Source: Alphaproteobacteria bacterium (GTDB lineage Bacteria; Pseudomonadota; Alphaproteobacteria; ATCC43930; CGMCC-115725). From it: DNA of 64,000 nt. Shown here piece by piece: positions 8,949-18,051 of this stretch (position 1 is its first letter; each line of letters starts with the position of its first letter). Both the position numbers and the translations under genes were made by a program. Below the pieces are notes generated by a model, which did no database searches, was not told the DNA's origin, and saw nothing but the letters and a program-made list of their open reading frames with translations. Where the stretch lies: positions 48,913 through 112,912 of the forward strand of contig JAGWNF010000008.1 in the NCBI GenBank assembly GCA_028871455.1, written 5' to 3'.

Positions 8949-9887
8949 ATGGACGCGATCATCGGCAAGCCCGGCAAAGGCGCGGCGCCCGGCGCCGCCG
9001 CTGCCGACGCCGTCGTCAAGAACGGCTCGACCGCCACTTTCATGGCGGACGTGATCGACGCGTCGGCCGAGGCGGCGATCGTCGTCGATTTCTGGGCGCC
9101 GTGGTGCGGCCCGTGCAAGCAGCTCGGCCCCGCGCTCGAGAAGGCGGTCAAGGACGCCAAGGGTGCCGTGCGCCTGGTCAAGATCAACGTCGACGAGAAT
9201 CCCGAGCTGGCGCAGCAGATGCGCATTCAGTCGATCCCCGCGGTCTACGCCTTCAAGGACGGCCGTCCGGTCGACGGCTTCGTCGGCGCGCTGCCCGACA
9301 CCCAGGTGAAGCAGTTCGTCCAGCGCCTGGCTGCGCTCGCGGGTGGCGGCGCGCCGTCGCCGATCGCCGATGCGCTGACGCTGGCGAAGGAGGCGAATGC
9401 CGCCGGCGACGCCGCGCGCGCGGTCAATATCTGGACGCAGGTGCTGCAGCACGAGCCGACGAATCTCGAGGCGATCGTCGGCCTGGCGCGCGCCGCGGTG
9501 GCGAAGAAGGATCTCGTGCGCGCCAAGGCGCTGATCGAAGGCGTGCCGGCCGATCAGGCGGGCCACGCCGACGTCGCGGCGGTCAAGACCGCGCTCGAGC
9601 TCGCCGAGGCCGGCCAGAAGGCCGCCGGCGAGATCGGCAAATATGAGGCGCGCCTCGCCGCCGATCCCAAGGACCATCAGGCGCGGCTCGATCTCGCGGT
9701 GGCGCTGTTCGCTGCCGGTGATCGCGAGAAGGCGATCGACCATCTATTCGAGATCATCCGGCGCGATCGCGCCTGGAACGAGGACGCGGCGCGCAAGCAG
9801 CTCCTGAAGTTCTTCGAGGCGATCGGCCTCGCCGACCCCCTCACCGTCGCCACGCGCCGGCGACTGTCGTCGATCCTGTTCTCATGA
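8949..9887 (+). CDS. thioredoxin-TPR co-chaperone (CnoX/YbbN-like)
   Basis: This is a 312-residue cytosolic protein with an N-terminal thioredoxin domain (FWAPWCGPCKQLGP about residues 50-64, then IQSIPAVYAFKDGR) and a C-terminal TPR-like half. That is the layout of the holdase CnoX/YbbN, which protects proteins from oxidative damage and hands them to GroEL. The canonical WCGPC is present, so it may also be redox active, unlike the E. coli protein. The start ATG has GGAAAGGA in front. It overlaps the next gene (ATGA), leading an operon with the Lon-N, Trm112 and DUF971 genes. Confidence 0.9.
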   Translation: MDAIIGKPGKGAAPGAAAADAVVKNGSTATFMADVIDASAEAAIVVDFWAPWCGPCKQLGPALEKAVKDAKGAVRLVKINVDENPELAQQMRIQSIPAVYAFKDGRPVDGFVGALPDTQVKQFVQRLAALAGGGAPSPIADALTLAKEANAAGDAARAVNIWTQVLQHEPTNLEAIVGLARAAVAKKDLVRAKALIEGVPADQAGHADVAAVKTALELAEAGQKAAGEIGKYEARLAADPKDHQARLDLAVALFAAGDREKAIDHLFEIIRRDRAWNEDAARKQLLKFFEAIGLADPLTVATRRRLSSILFS

Positions 9888-10531
9888 CCGGCGTGGCGCG
9901 CCCGCTGCCCGACCGCTTGCCGCTCTTTCCGCTGACCGGCGCGCTGCTGCTGCCCGGCGGCGTGCTGCCGCTCAACATCTTCGAGCCACGCTATCTGGCG
10001 ATGACCGACGTTGCGCTCGGCGAGGGTCGCCTGATCGGCATGATCCAGCCGCTCGAAAGCCGTGACGACCCCGGCGATCCGCCGCTCTACAAGACTGGTT
10101 GCGCCGGCCGTATCGTCGAGTTCCGCGAGAGCGGCGACGGCCGGTATCTCGTCAACCTCGAGGGCGTGTCGCGCTTCGACGTGATCGAGGAGCTGCCCAA
10201 GACCGAAATGTTCCGGCGCGCGCGGCTCGACTGGTCGCGCTATGCGCACGACAACGAGGAAGTCGAGCTGCCGAGCTTCGATGCGCCGCAATTCGTCACC
10301 AAGCTGACGCCGTTCTTGAAGCGCCACCGCATCAAGGCCGATCTCTCGGCGGCCGACGCGGTGCCGGCGATCCGGCTGGTCGATGCCGTGGCGATGATGG
10401 GTCCGTTCGCGCCGGCCGAGAAGCAGGCGCTGCTCGAGGCCGATCCCGCCGAGCGGGCGCACCTCTTGACCAAGCTCGTCGACATGGCGCTTCTATCGTC
10501 GGCGTCCGAGACGGCGCCGGCGCGCCACTGA
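9884..10531 (+). CDS. Lon N-terminal (LAN/substrate-binding) domain protein
   Basis: This 215-residue stand-alone Lon substrate-binding domain has the typical [30 protein letters not shown] opening, but no AAA or protease domain. Such proteins are common in Alphaproteobacteria, usually beside a thioredoxin-TPR gene as here. The function is unproven and may be an adaptor in proteostasis. The start overlaps the upstream stop by four bases, indicating translational coupling. Confidence 0.88.
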   Translation: MTGVARPLPDRLPLFPLTGALLLPGGVLPLNIFEPRYLAMTDVALGEGRLIGMIQPLESRDDPGDPPLYKTGCAGRIVEFRESGDGRYLVNLEGVSRFDVIEELPKTEMFRRARLDWSRYAHDNEEVELPSFDAPQFVTKLTPFLKRHRIKADLSAADAVPAIRLVDAVAMMGPFAPAEKQALLEADPAERAHLLTKLVDMALLSSASETAPARH

Positions 10532-10539
10532 GACCGCCC

Positions 10540-10752
10540 ATGCCCGACATCGATCCGCAGCTGCTCGAAATTCTGGTTTGTCCGCTGACCAAGGGGCCGC
10601 TGGTCTATGACCGCGCGGCCCAGGAGCTGTTGAGCGCCGAGGCCGGTCTTGCCTATCCGATCCGCGACGGCATTCCGATCATGCTCGCCGACGAGGCGCG
10701 GCCGTTGCGCGACGACGAGAAAGCCCGCCTCAAACCCAAGCCGCAACCGTGA
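10540..10752 (+). CDS. Trm112 family protein
   Basis: This 70-residue protein of the Trm112/UPF0434 family has [17 protein letters not shown] at the N-terminus and [13 protein letters not shown] in the second half. The eukaryotic and archaeal homologues activate RNA and protein methyltransferases. The zinc ligands are reduced here, with one visible Cys (C14). The start ATG lies eight bases after the upstream gene, and the stop TGA overlaps the GTG start of the next gene. Confidence 0.88.
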   Translation: MPDIDPQLLEILVCPLTKGPLVYDRAAQELLSAEAGLAYPIRDGIPIMLADEARPLRDDEKARLKPKPQP

Positions 10753-11120
10753 GCGCCGCGCCCTGGCCGGTCGAGATCCGCCTCAAGCCGGCGGAGAAGG
10801 CGCTCGAGATCGATTTCGACGGCGGCGAGACCTTCCGCCTGCCGGCCGAGTACCTGCGCGTCGAAAGCCCGTCGGCCGAGGTTCAGGGCCATAACCCCAG
10901 CCAGAAGCAGATCGTCGCCGGCCGGCGCCACGTCGGCATCCTGGGTGTCGAGCCGGTCGGCAATTACGCCATCCGCATCAAGTTCGACGATTTGCACGAC
11001 ACCGGCATCTATTCCTGGACCTATTTGTATGAACTCGGCCGCGAGCAAGAGGGCCGCTGGCGCGCCTATCTGGCCGAGCTCGAAAAGCGCGGTCTGTCGC
11101 GCGAACCAGCCCGCCACTGA
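10749..11120 (+). CDS. DUF971 (gamma-butyrobetaine hydroxylase-like N-domain) protein
   Basis: This 123-residue protein shows the DUF971 pattern: [13 protein letters not shown] early, then [40 protein letters not shown]. Relatives occur free-standing or at the N-terminus of Fe-S/P-loop and hydroxylase proteins, and Fe-S or zinc binding has been suggested. Translation starts at GTG (10749) within the preceding stop codon. It closes the four-gene operon that begins with the thioredoxin-TPR gene. Confidence 0.88.
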   Translation: MSAAPWPVEIRLKPAEKALEIDFDGGETFRLPAEYLRVESPSAEVQGHNPSQKQIVAGRRHVGILGVEPVGNYAIRIKFDDLHDTGIYSWTYLYELGREQEGRWRAYLAELEKRGLSREPARH

Positions 11121-11192
11121 GCCATTTGGCCGCACCCGGGCCATAGGCGGCGGGTTCCGCTCCTAATATAGAGGCGACCCCCGAAAGCTCCC

Positions 11193-11738
11193 ATGCACTC
11201 CACGACCTACTCGCCGACCGCCAAGGTCCTGCACTGGCTCGTCTTTGCGCTGATCGTCGCGCAGCTCACCCTCGGCTGGCTGATGCCGGGCGCGCGCCGC
11301 ACGACGCCGCCGGACGTGGTCAACAACTGGCACATGTCGATCGGTGTCATCACCCTGGCGGTGATCGTGATCCGTGCAGCGTGGCGTATTGTCAGCGGGC
11401 CGCCGGCGCCCGAACCCGGACCGCGCTGGCAGGTCGCCGCCGCTCACTGGACCCACGTGCTCCTCTACGCTCTCATCTTCGCCATCGCGTTCAGCGGCTG
11501 GGCGAACGCGGTCGCACACAACTGGACCGTTACGCTGTTCTGGTCGGTGACGTTGCCGTCGGTGCTGCCGGTCGGCGCCGCCTGGGTGCGCGCCTTCGGC
11601 GAGCTGCATTCGGCGCTCGTGTGGGTGATGCTCGGCCTCGTTGGCCTGCACGTTGCCGCCGCGCTCGGCCACCACTTCGTCCTGGGCGACAACGTCTTGC
11701 GCCGGATGCTGCCCGGCCGCGTGGCGGATCGGATTTAG
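11193..11738 (+). CDS. cytochrome b561 family membrane protein
   Basis: This 181-residue, four-helix di-heme b561 protein of the bacterial CybB type has an N-terminal YSPTAKVLHWLVFALIVAQL with the first heme His. Further conserved His residues occur in NNWHMSIGV, AAHWTHVLLY and LHSALVWVMLGLVGLHVAAALGHHF. It probably passes electrons from the quinol pool to periplasmic acceptors. It overlaps the convergent hydroxylase gene by four bases. Confidence 0.9.
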   Translation: MHSTTYSPTAKVLHWLVFALIVAQLTLGWLMPGARRTTPPDVVNNWHMSIGVITLAVIVIRAAWRIVSGPPAPEPGPRWQVAAAHWTHVLLYALIFAIAFSGWANAVAHNWTVTLFWSVTLPSVLPVGAAWVRAFGELHSALVWVMLGLVGLHVAAALGHHFVLGDNVLRRMLPGRVADRI

Positions 11739-12958
11739 AGCCGCTCGCCGCGCACCAGCCGCGGCAGGTCGCCGGCCGCGCCCATGGCGTGGCGCATCAG
11801 CGCCTGCTTGAGCCGCGGCATGCGATTGACCGCGGCGAGGCCGAGGTCGCGCGCCAGCCCCACGCTCCTGAGATCGTTCGAGAACAGCCGCGTCAATCCG
11901 TCGGTGACGGCGGCGAGCGTCACCGCGTCCAAGCGCCGCCAGCCTTCGTAGCGCCGGAGCATGTCCGCCGCGCCGATGTCGAGGCCAATGCGCCGCGCGT
12001 CGACCGCGAGCTCGGCGAGGCTGGCGACGTCGCGCAGGCTCAGGTTGAGTCCCTGGCCGGCGATCGGATGGATGGCGTGCGCCGCCTCGCCGACCAGCGC
12101 TAGGCGCGGCGCGGTGTAGCGTTCGGCGTGGAGGAACGACAGCGGATAGGTCCACACCGGACCGGCGAGGCTGACCTTGCCGAGATGGTCGCCGAAGCGG
12201 CGCTGCAACTCGACGGCGAAGCGTGCTTTCGGCAGCGCCAGCAGCGCTGGCACCAGCGCGCGCCGCTCCGACCACACGATCGATGAGCGGTTGCCGGTCA
12301 TCGGCAGGATCGCGAACGGACCCGACGGACGGAAATGCTCGATTGCGACGCTGTTATGCGGCTTCTCGTGCGCGACGCAGGCGACAATCGCGGTCTGGTG
12401 GTAGTCCCAGGTCATGCACTTGATGCCGGCGTCCTGCCGCAGCTTGGAATTGCGGCCGTCGCAGGCGGCGACCAAGCCGACCCGAAGCCGCGTGCCGTCC
12501 TCGAACTCGACCAGCGAAGCGGCGCCGAGATCGGCAACGCGCGCCACCGTCGCCGGCGCGAGATAGCGCAGATTGCGGAACGACCGTGCGCGCTCGTAAA
12601 GCACGCGGCGCAGCAACGCGTTCTCCACAATGAAGCCGAGCGGCCGGTCGCCGACATCGGCGTGGTCGTAGTGAAGGAAGAAGGGCGAGGCGCCGTCGGC
12701 GACGCGGATCTCAAGAATGGCGCCGGCATGCAGCGCGAGATCGTCCCACACGCCGAGCGCGGCCATCACCTGCTTCGAGCCATGCGCCAGCGCCGTGGTA
12801 CGGCCGTCGAATTTCGGCGCCAGCATGGCCTTGAGCGGCAGGCGGTCGATCAGCGCGACGTCGAGGCCGCCGGCGGCGCAGGCGAGCGCCAGGGTGACGC
12901 CGGCGAGGCCGCCGCCCACTACCGCGATCTCGGCGCTGATCTCGCGCTGCCGCCGCAT
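11735..12958 (-). CDS. UbiH/UbiF/VisC family FAD-dependent hydroxylase
   Basis: This is a flavoprotein monooxygenase of the ubiquinone-ring hydroxylase family, about 407 residues. The FAD dinucleotide motif is AVVGGGLAGVTLALA near the N-terminus. The second FAD motif, ALVGEAAHAIHPIAGQGLNLSLRDV, is clear. It should hydroxylate the ubiquinone ring (C5 or C6 position; which one cannot be told). I take the start as MRRQREISAE at 12958, because the further upstream in-frame residues are proline/arginine-rich and sit in GC-rich non-coding sequence. Confidence 0.9.
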   Translation of the reverse strand: MRRQREISAEIAVVGGGLAGVTLALACAAGGLDVALIDRLPLKAMLAPKFDGRTTALAHGSKQVMAALGVWDDLALHAGAILEIRVADGASPFFLHYDHADVGDRPLGFIVENALLRRVLYERARSFRNLRYLAPATVARVADLGAASLVEFEDGTRLRVGLVAACDGRNSKLRQDAGIKCMTWDYHQTAIVACVAHEKPHNSVAIEHFRPSGPFAILPMTGNRSSIVWSERRALVPALLALPKARFAVELQRRFGDHLGKVSLAGPVWTYPLSFLHAERYTAPRLALVGEAAHAIHPIAGQGLNLSLRDVASLAELAVDARRIGLDIGAADMLRRYEGWRRLDAVTLAAVTDGLTRLFSNDLRSVGLARDLGLAAVNRMPRLKQALMRHAMGAAGDLPRLVRGERL

Positions 12959-13120
12959 GGCGCGACAATGGCTGGGAACCGCCGGCCTGTCCAGGCGCCG
13001 CCGCGGCGCGGTTGGCCGCGGGGTGGTCGTCGGTGCCGGGCAAAAAAATCCGGGGTGGGCGGCGGTTCCCCGCCATCCCACCCCGGTATCGCTAGCCGAA
13101 GCGATGCTTCGGTTTGTCGG

Positions 13121-14443
13121 CTATTCGCCTTCCTTGCCGATGGCGTAGGCGGTTTCGCCGTGAACTGCGTCGTCGCCCACCTTCAGCGTCGCCTCGTCCA
13201 TCCGCAACGGCGTGATGAAGGAGATGACCTTGAGGATGATGAACGTCGCGACGACGTTGTAGCCGATGATGAACAACGCTCCGTAGAGCTGCAGCAGCAG
13301 CTGGTGTCCATCGCCGCTGTAGAGCAGGCCGGTGATGCTCACGCCCGGCGCATCCTTATCGGTCCCGATATAGACCAGCATGTTCGGGTCGGCGAGGATG
13401 CCGGTGAGCAGGCCGCCGGTGAGTCCGGCGACGCCGTGCGTCGAGAAGACGCTCAGCACGTCGTCCACCTTCCTGAACAGCCTGGTCTTCTGCAGCTTGT
13501 TCATGGCGAGCCACGGGATGATACCGGCGCAGATGCCGACGGTGATGGCGCCCCAGCCGTTGACATAACCGGCGCAAGGCGTAATCGCCACCAGACCGGC
13601 GATCATGCCGTTGACAGCGCCGATGACCGATGGCTTGCCGTAGGCCATCTTGTCCATCAGCGTCCATACCAGGAGACCCACCGCCGTCGCGGTGTTGGTG
13701 TTGAGCACGGCCGCGCCGGCGTCAGCGTTGGCGAAATACGGGTCGCCGCCATTGAAGCCGTTCCAGCCGATCCACAGGATGCCGGCGCCCACCAGGGTCA
13801 CCAGCAGGCTGTTGGGCGGGAAGCTGTCGCGGTCGGCTTGCAAACGCGGACCGACCATCGCCGCCGCCACGAAGCCCGACGAGGCCGCGGCGAGATGGAT
13901 GACGTAGCCGCCCGAGAAGTCGGCGACGCCCATGCTGCCGAGCCAGCCGCCGCCCCATAGACTGAAGGCACCGACCGTGTAGACGAAGGTCATCCACAAC
14001 GGACAGAACAGCACCCAGGCGCGGAAGCTCATGCGGCCCAAGACCGAGCCGGCGAGGATGATCACCGTGATCGCGGCGAACACGAACTGGAAGTACATCA
14101 GTGTCGCCATCGGGAAGCCCATCGGCGGCATGCCGCCGGCGGCCGCGGGCACCACGCCCTGGCTGAGCGTGAATGCGGCAGAGGTCGCGAGCATCGGCTT
14201 GCCGAGGAACGGGAACCACTGCGGTCCGAACCCCATGTTGTAGGCATAGAGAACCCAGACCACGAGCACCGAGGCGAAGGCGTACATCGACATGAAGGCG
14301 GAGTTGATCGCCCACTTTTTCTTGACGACGCCGCCATAGAGCACGACGAGCCCGGGAATGCTTTGCAGGCCGACGAAGGTTGCCGCTGCTAATTGCCAGG
14401 CGTTGTCGCCGGTATCCAACCATTTAGGTGACGGTAAGAGCAT
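13121..14443 (-). CDS. amt: ammonium transporter (Amt family), copy 1
   Basis: This is a 440-residue Amt/Rh channel with about eleven membrane segments. It carries VLYGGVVKKKW, DFSGGYVIHLAAASSGFVAA (first conserved His) and FSTHGVAGLTGGLLTG (second). The start MLLPSPKWLDTGD at 14443 follows GGGGGA. There is no cleavable signal peptide, unlike copy 2. No glnK/PII gene is adjacent in the window. Two inverted repeats upstream (14511-14530 and 14630-14645) are candidate operators. Confidence 0.93.
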   Translation of the reverse strand: MLLPSPKWLDTGDNAWQLAAATFVGLQSIPGLVVLYGGVVKKKWAINSAFMSMYAFASVLVVWVLYAYNMGFGPQWFPFLGKPMLATSAAFTLSQGVVPAAAGGMPPMGFPMATLMYFQFVFAAITVIILAGSVLGRMSFRAWVLFCPLWMTFVYTVGAFSLWGGGWLGSMGVADFSGGYVIHLAAASSGFVAAAMVGPRLQADRDSFPPNSLLVTLVGAGILWIGWNGFNGGDPYFANADAGAAVLNTNTATAVGLLVWTLMDKMAYGKPSVIGAVNGMIAGLVAITPCAGYVNGWGAITVGICAGIIPWLAMNKLQKTRLFRKVDDVLSVFSTHGVAGLTGGLLTGILADPNMLVYIGTDKDAPGVSITGLLYSGDGHQLLLQLYGALFIIGYNVVATFIILKVISFITPLRMDEATLKVGDDAVHGETAYAIGKEGE

Positions 14444-14510
14444 GAAGTCCCCCCGTATTGAGTTGCGAGGAAGGCGCAATAAGGTTGCAGGCCGAAGCAA
14501 GCCGGGCCCG

Positions 14511-14530
14511 GGTGACCCCCATGGGTCACC
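14511..14530. promoter_or_regulatory. inverted repeat GGTGACCC-N4-GGGTCACC
   Basis: This perfect 8-bp dyad lies about 70 bases upstream of the amt copy 1 start in a 345-base intergenic region. It is a plausible operator or hairpin; the binding protein is unknown. There is no T-tract, so it is not a terminator. Confidence 0.35.
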
Positions 14531-14629
14531 ACCGCCACCGCAGAGGCAACTGCCATGCCATTCGCGGTAGCGGGCCGATTCGCGGCGGCTTGGTCGATGC
14601 GCCGGCCTCGTGGCAAACGCCCGGTTAAT

Positions 14630-14645
14630 TTTTCTGGTCAGAAAA
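14630..14645. promoter_or_regulatory. inverted repeat TTTTCTG-GT-CAGAAAA
   Basis: This perfect 16-bp palindrome is an AT-rich island between amt copy 1 and the small secreted protein. It is a candidate operator for either divergent gene. The remaining intergenic sequence holds nothing else I can recognise. Confidence 0.35.
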
Positions 14646-14788
14646 CGGGCAGATTGCTCACGGATCACTCAGCGGCGAATCGCCATCGCCGGCCGACGCG
14701 CCACCGCCGCCGATGGCCCCCGAACGGCGGTCCGTTCTTTGCAGAACTGCCGGGAATTGGCTATGGATCGACTCAGGAGGGGGCGACG

Positions 14789-15118
14789 ATGTTCAACAGC
14801 CTACGTATGGCGGTGATGGGCGGCTTGCTTGCCGGCGGTCTGGCGTTCGCGGCGTCGGCCGGCGCGCAGCCGGCGCCGGCGGCGATGACCTGCACCAATC
14901 CGGCGAGCGGCACGACGTGGCAGATCAAGATCGATTACGGCCGCCGGACGGTCGATGGCTATCCAGCCGACATCGGCGACGCCGAGATCTCCTGGTTCGA
15001 CGCCAAGGATAACGGCACCTACACGCTCGAACGCAAGACCGGCAAATTGAGTTTCGTCGCGGCGTCGAGCACCGGCGGCTATTTCCTCTTCGACCAGTGC
15101 CGGCCGACGGCGCATTGA
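14789..15118 (+). CDS. small secreted protein of unknown function
   Basis: This is a 109-residue protein. The start ATG at 14789 is chosen for its strong AGGAGGGG ribosome site and because it opens a classical signal peptide (MFNSLRMAVMGGLLAGGLAFAASAGAQ). The mature part is about 80 residues with two Cys (MTCTNP near the start, FDQCRPT near the end) that may form a disulfide, and mostly predicted beta strands (TTWQIKIDYGRRTV...GTYTLERKTGKLSFVA). I do not recognise the family. It lies 38 bases upstream of the phosphatase-kinase gene and may be co-transcribed with it. Confidence 0.75.
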   Translation: MFNSLRMAVMGGLLAGGLAFAASAGAQPAPAAMTCTNPASGTTWQIKIDYGRRTVDGYPADIGDAEISWFDAKDNGTYTLERKTGKLSFVAASSTGGYFLFDQCRPTAH

Positions 15119-15156
15119 CGCCATGACGCCGCGCCGGCGCCCGCGGGCGCACGCCG

Positions 15157-16863
15157 ATGGCTGAAGGCGCCGCCAAGGTCAACGCTACGGTCGGATTTTG
15201 CTCCGAGACCGGGCCGCGTTCGCGCAACGAGGATTTTGCCGGCGTCGTCTTCGGCGCCGAGCTGCCCGAGCCGCGGCGCGACGTCGTGGCGGCGATCGCC
15301 GACGGCATCGGCGGCGCCAAGGGCGGCCGCGTCGCCGCCGAGATCGCCGTGCGCGGATTCCTCGACGGCTTCTGCGATCTGCCCGAGACTATGGAGGTGC
15401 GTCGCGCTGCCGCGCGCATTGTCGACTCGCTCAACGGCTGGCTTTATTCGCAGGCGCGCCACGATCCCGAACTGACGCGGATGGGTAGTACCTTCACGGC
15501 GCTGGTGCTGCGCGGCCGCGTCGTCCACCTACTGCATGTCGGCGACACGCGCGCCTATCGCCTGCGCGGCGATCGTCTCGTGCGGCTCACCGTCGACCAC
15601 GTGCGCGAGGATGGCAGCGGCAAGTCGCACGTCATCACCCGCGCGCTTGGCGTCGAGGCCGAGATGCGGCTCGATTACGCCAGTCAGCCGGTGGCGCTGC
15701 ACGACCGGTTTCTCCTGTGCAGCGACGGCGTGCACGGCGTGCTCGGTGACGCGGCGATCGCCGACATCCTGCGCGAGCGCTCGGCGCCGGGCGACACCGC
15801 GCGGGCGCTGGTCAAGGCGGCGCTTGAGGCTGACAGCGGCGACAACTGCACTGCGCTGGTGCTCGATGTCGTGCGCCTGCCGACGGCGGATTCCGCCGAC
15901 ATCGGCGCCACCATCCAGCAGCTACCGGTGGGTCCGGTGCCGGTTACCGGCGAGACGATCGACGGTTTCGTGCTCAAGGTCCTGTTGTCCGAGGGCCGGT
16001 ACAGCCGGCTCTTCGGCGCCATCGATGAGATCGAAGGCGGCGACGCGGCGCTCAAATTCCCCAAGCCCCAGGTCGCCGCCGTCGCTACCTATCGCGCCGC
16101 CTTCCTGCGCGAGGCCTGGGTCGGCGCGCGCGTCAACAGCCCATGGGTCGGCCGCGTCATCGAGCTGCCGCCCGGCCGCCAGACCCGCCTCTACACCGTC
16201 ATGCCGCTCTACCAGGGCGAGCTCCTGGAGACGCGGCTCGGCCGCAGCCCGGCGCTCGGCCTCGAGGAAGGCCGCGGTATCGCGATCAAGCTGGCACAGG
16301 CCGCGGCGGCGCTGCACCGCGCCGGCATCATCCATCGCGACATCAAGCCGGACAATGTCATCCTCGAAGGCGGCGACGCGCTCAAGCTCGTCGATCTCGG
16401 CGTCGTCCGCATTCCGGGCATGGAGGATTTTCCGCCCGAAGACATTCCCGGCACCGCCGCCTACATGGCGCCGGAGATGTTTGCCGGCGAGCCCGGCACC
16501 GTCGCGACCGACATCTACGCGCTCGGCGTGACTATGTTCCGCGCCTTCACCGGCGAGTTTCCTTACGACAACGCCGACGCGGTCAGTTCGCCGCGGCGCG
16601 AACGGCCGAAGGAGCTCTCCGCGCTCCGGCCGGATCTGCCGGCCTGGTTGCAGGCGGTGCTCGGTCGCGCCATCGCCAAGGATCCGGCTGACCGCTTCCG
16701 CGACATGAGCGAGTTCGCCGGCGAGCTCGAAGCGGGACCGGCGCCGATCGCCGCGCCGCCGCGCCGGCCGCAGACCTTGCTCGAGCGGGCGCCGGTGCGG
16801 TTCTGGCAGGGCGTCGCCGTTCTGCTCGGCCTGGCGCTGCTGGCGTCGTTGATCTGGCGCTAG
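15157..16863 (+). CDS. PP2C phosphatase-Ser/Thr kinase fusion, membrane-anchored
   Basis: This 568-residue protein carries two opposing signalling enzymes. Residues 1-245 are a PPM/PP2C phosphatase (DGIGGAKGGRVAAE, GSTFTAL, LHVGDTRAYRL, LCSDGVHGVL, DNCTALVLDV). Residues about 265-535 are a Hanks-type kinase with a short N-lobe (AALKFPKP lysine), catalytic loop HRDIKPDN (about 392) and DLG in place of DFG, then GTAAYMAPE. The last 20 residues form a transmembrane helix (FWQGVAVLLGLALLASLIW), placing both domains in the cytoplasm. Similar fusions often lie near nitrogen-assimilation genes in Proteobacteria; here it stands between two amt genes. Confidence 0.93.
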   Translation: MAEGAAKVNATVGFCSETGPRSRNEDFAGVVFGAELPEPRRDVVAAIADGIGGAKGGRVAAEIAVRGFLDGFCDLPETMEVRRAAARIVDSLNGWLYSQARHDPELTRMGSTFTALVLRGRVVHLLHVGDTRAYRLRGDRLVRLTVDHVREDGSGKSHVITRALGVEAEMRLDYASQPVALHDRFLLCSDGVHGVLGDAAIADILRERSAPGDTARALVKAALEADSGDNCTALVLDVVRLPTADSADIGATIQQLPVGPVPVTGETIDGFVLKVLLSEGRYSRLFGAIDEIEGGDAALKFPKPQVAAVATYRAAFLREAWVGARVNSPWVGRVIELPPGRQTRLYTVMPLYQGELLETRLGRSPALGLEEGRGIAIKLAQAAAALHRAGIIHRDIKPDNVILEGGDALKLVDLGVVRIPGMEDFPPEDIPGTAAYMAPEMFAGEPGTVATDIYALGVTMFRAFTGEFPYDNADAVSSPRRERPKELSALRPDLPAWLQAVLGRAIAKDPADRFRDMSEFAGELEAGPAPIAAPPRRPQTLLERAPVRFWQGVAVLLGLALLASLIWR

Positions 16864-16879
16864 AAATCGGCCCCAAACC

Positions 16880-16911
16880 TGTCTGATTAAATTTTGGCGA
16901 CGTTACACTTG
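16880..16911 (+). repeat. left terminal inverted repeat of element A
   Basis: It matches the reverse complement of 19991-20023 except for a one-base indel and a substitution in the central A/T tract. Confidence 0.88.
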
Positions 16912-16938
16912 CCGTTCCCAAGCGCTAGGGGTTGAGAT

Positions 16939-17796
16939 ATGATTTTCCCAACCCAAAGCGCCGGTCGGGACTCGGAATTATCCCCTTGGGATACCCACCG
17001 GCTATGGAGCCTGTGGGACATGCTGCACAAATACGCCGGGATGTTTTTGGTGCTAGGACATGCGCTTACCGATTCCTATCGCCAATTATTTGAGTGGGGA
17101 CTTTTTCACCCAAAAGAGAGCACGTCTATTGCCCTTCCAGATGATACCTATGAGACGGCGGTGGCCGCGTTGGGAAACGCACTGGCGTGCTGCAAGTGGT
17201 TGCCGCTTGGGACGCTAGAAAAAGAAATTGAGCGTGCAATTCAAGAGTACGGACAGGGAGGAGCTATACGAGATCGCTTCCAAGTAGAGCTTCAACGCCT
17301 GTACAAGCGTTTCGAGGACGAACTTGCAAACAAGAACTTCTATTACATACCGTCAGAGCGTTTCGAGTTTTACGGCAAGACGGACCTATTCGGTTCGTTA
17401 GTGGCGGAAAAATTCCGTAGCACTGCGGAGGACATTGAGAATGCGGGGAACTGCTACGCACTGGGGCAATCTACCGCGACCGTACTTCACCTTATGCGCG
17501 CAATGGAGTCTGCCGTATCGCATCTGAGTCGTCAGCTGAGCGTCTCGATCACCCCTCAAGACACATGGGGACAGATGCTGAGCAAGATGGACGACAAGAT
17601 TAAGATTCTGCCGGAAACCGATGAACCACAAAAGCGCCGGAAAGAACAATGGTCGGAAGCGCGCGCCAATTTATGGCACGTCAAACAGGCTTGGCGTAAT
17701 CCGGGGATGCACCCGAAGCAGACCTATACGATGCCGCAGGCGCGCGACGTTCTAGACGCCGTTCGCGTGTTTATGGGAACGCTCGCACAACTGTGA
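16939..17796 (+). CDS. HEPN-like Rx4H protein, transposon passenger
   Basis: This 285-residue protein is mostly helical and has no signal peptide or membrane segment. The C-terminal third reads TATVLHLMRAMESAVSHLSRQL, then LWHVKQAWRNPGMHP and TMPQARDVLDAVRVFMGTL. The RNPGMH box fits the R-N-x3-H form of the Rx4-6H motif that marks HEPN-domain RNases in toxin-antitoxin and abortive-infection systems. The N-terminal 180 residues are unrecognised. Base composition is clearly AT-richer than the host. It lies 28 bases inside the left inverted repeat. The family call is by motif only and a catalytic role is inferred. Confidence 0.7.
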   Translation: MIFPTQSAGRDSELSPWDTHRLWSLWDMLHKYAGMFLVLGHALTDSYRQLFEWGLFHPKESTSIALPDDTYETAVAALGNALACCKWLPLGTLEKEIERAIQEYGQGGAIRDRFQVELQRLYKRFEDELANKNFYYIPSERFEFYGKTDLFGSLVAEKFRSTAEDIENAGNCYALGQSTATVLHLMRAMESAVSHLSRQLSVSITPQDTWGQMLSKMDDKIKILPETDEPQKRRKEQWSEARANLWHVKQAWRNPGMHPKQTYTMPQARDVLDAVRVFMGTLAQL

Positions 17797-17797
17797 G

Positions 17798-17962
17798 CTA
17801 CCGCGACGAAGGCTTCTCGTCACGCTTCGAAAGGGCAACCTTCTTGAGCGCGCGCCTCAACGCCTCGTCATCGCCATCCTCGGCTTGCGCTTCGCGCGCC
17901 GCTTCGATGAAGCGTTTCGATTCCGCCGGATCGTCGTGTTTGGCGGGTGACTTACGGGGCAT
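17798..17962 (-). CDS. small charged protein (54 aa), transposon passenger
   Basis: This short frame translates as MPRKSPAKHDDPAESKRF, then IEAAREAQAEDGDDEALRRA, and ends KRDEKPSSR. It is highly charged and helical. Small proteins of this kind (DPxxSKRFIEAAREA...) are frequent beside transposon and phage genes; their function is unknown. Its stop lies one base from the convergent stop of the HEPN-like gene. The ribosome site is weak. Confidence 0.55.
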   Translation of the reverse strand: MPRKSPAKHDDPAESKRFIEAAREAQAEDGDDEALRRALKKVALSKRDEKPSSR

Positions 17963-18051
17963 ACGCGCATATTACCATAACACCAATTCCTTGACTCATC
18001 TTTGGTTACACCCCCTGTTATTGAAAAACTCTCTAACGTCAGGGGGCGCTA

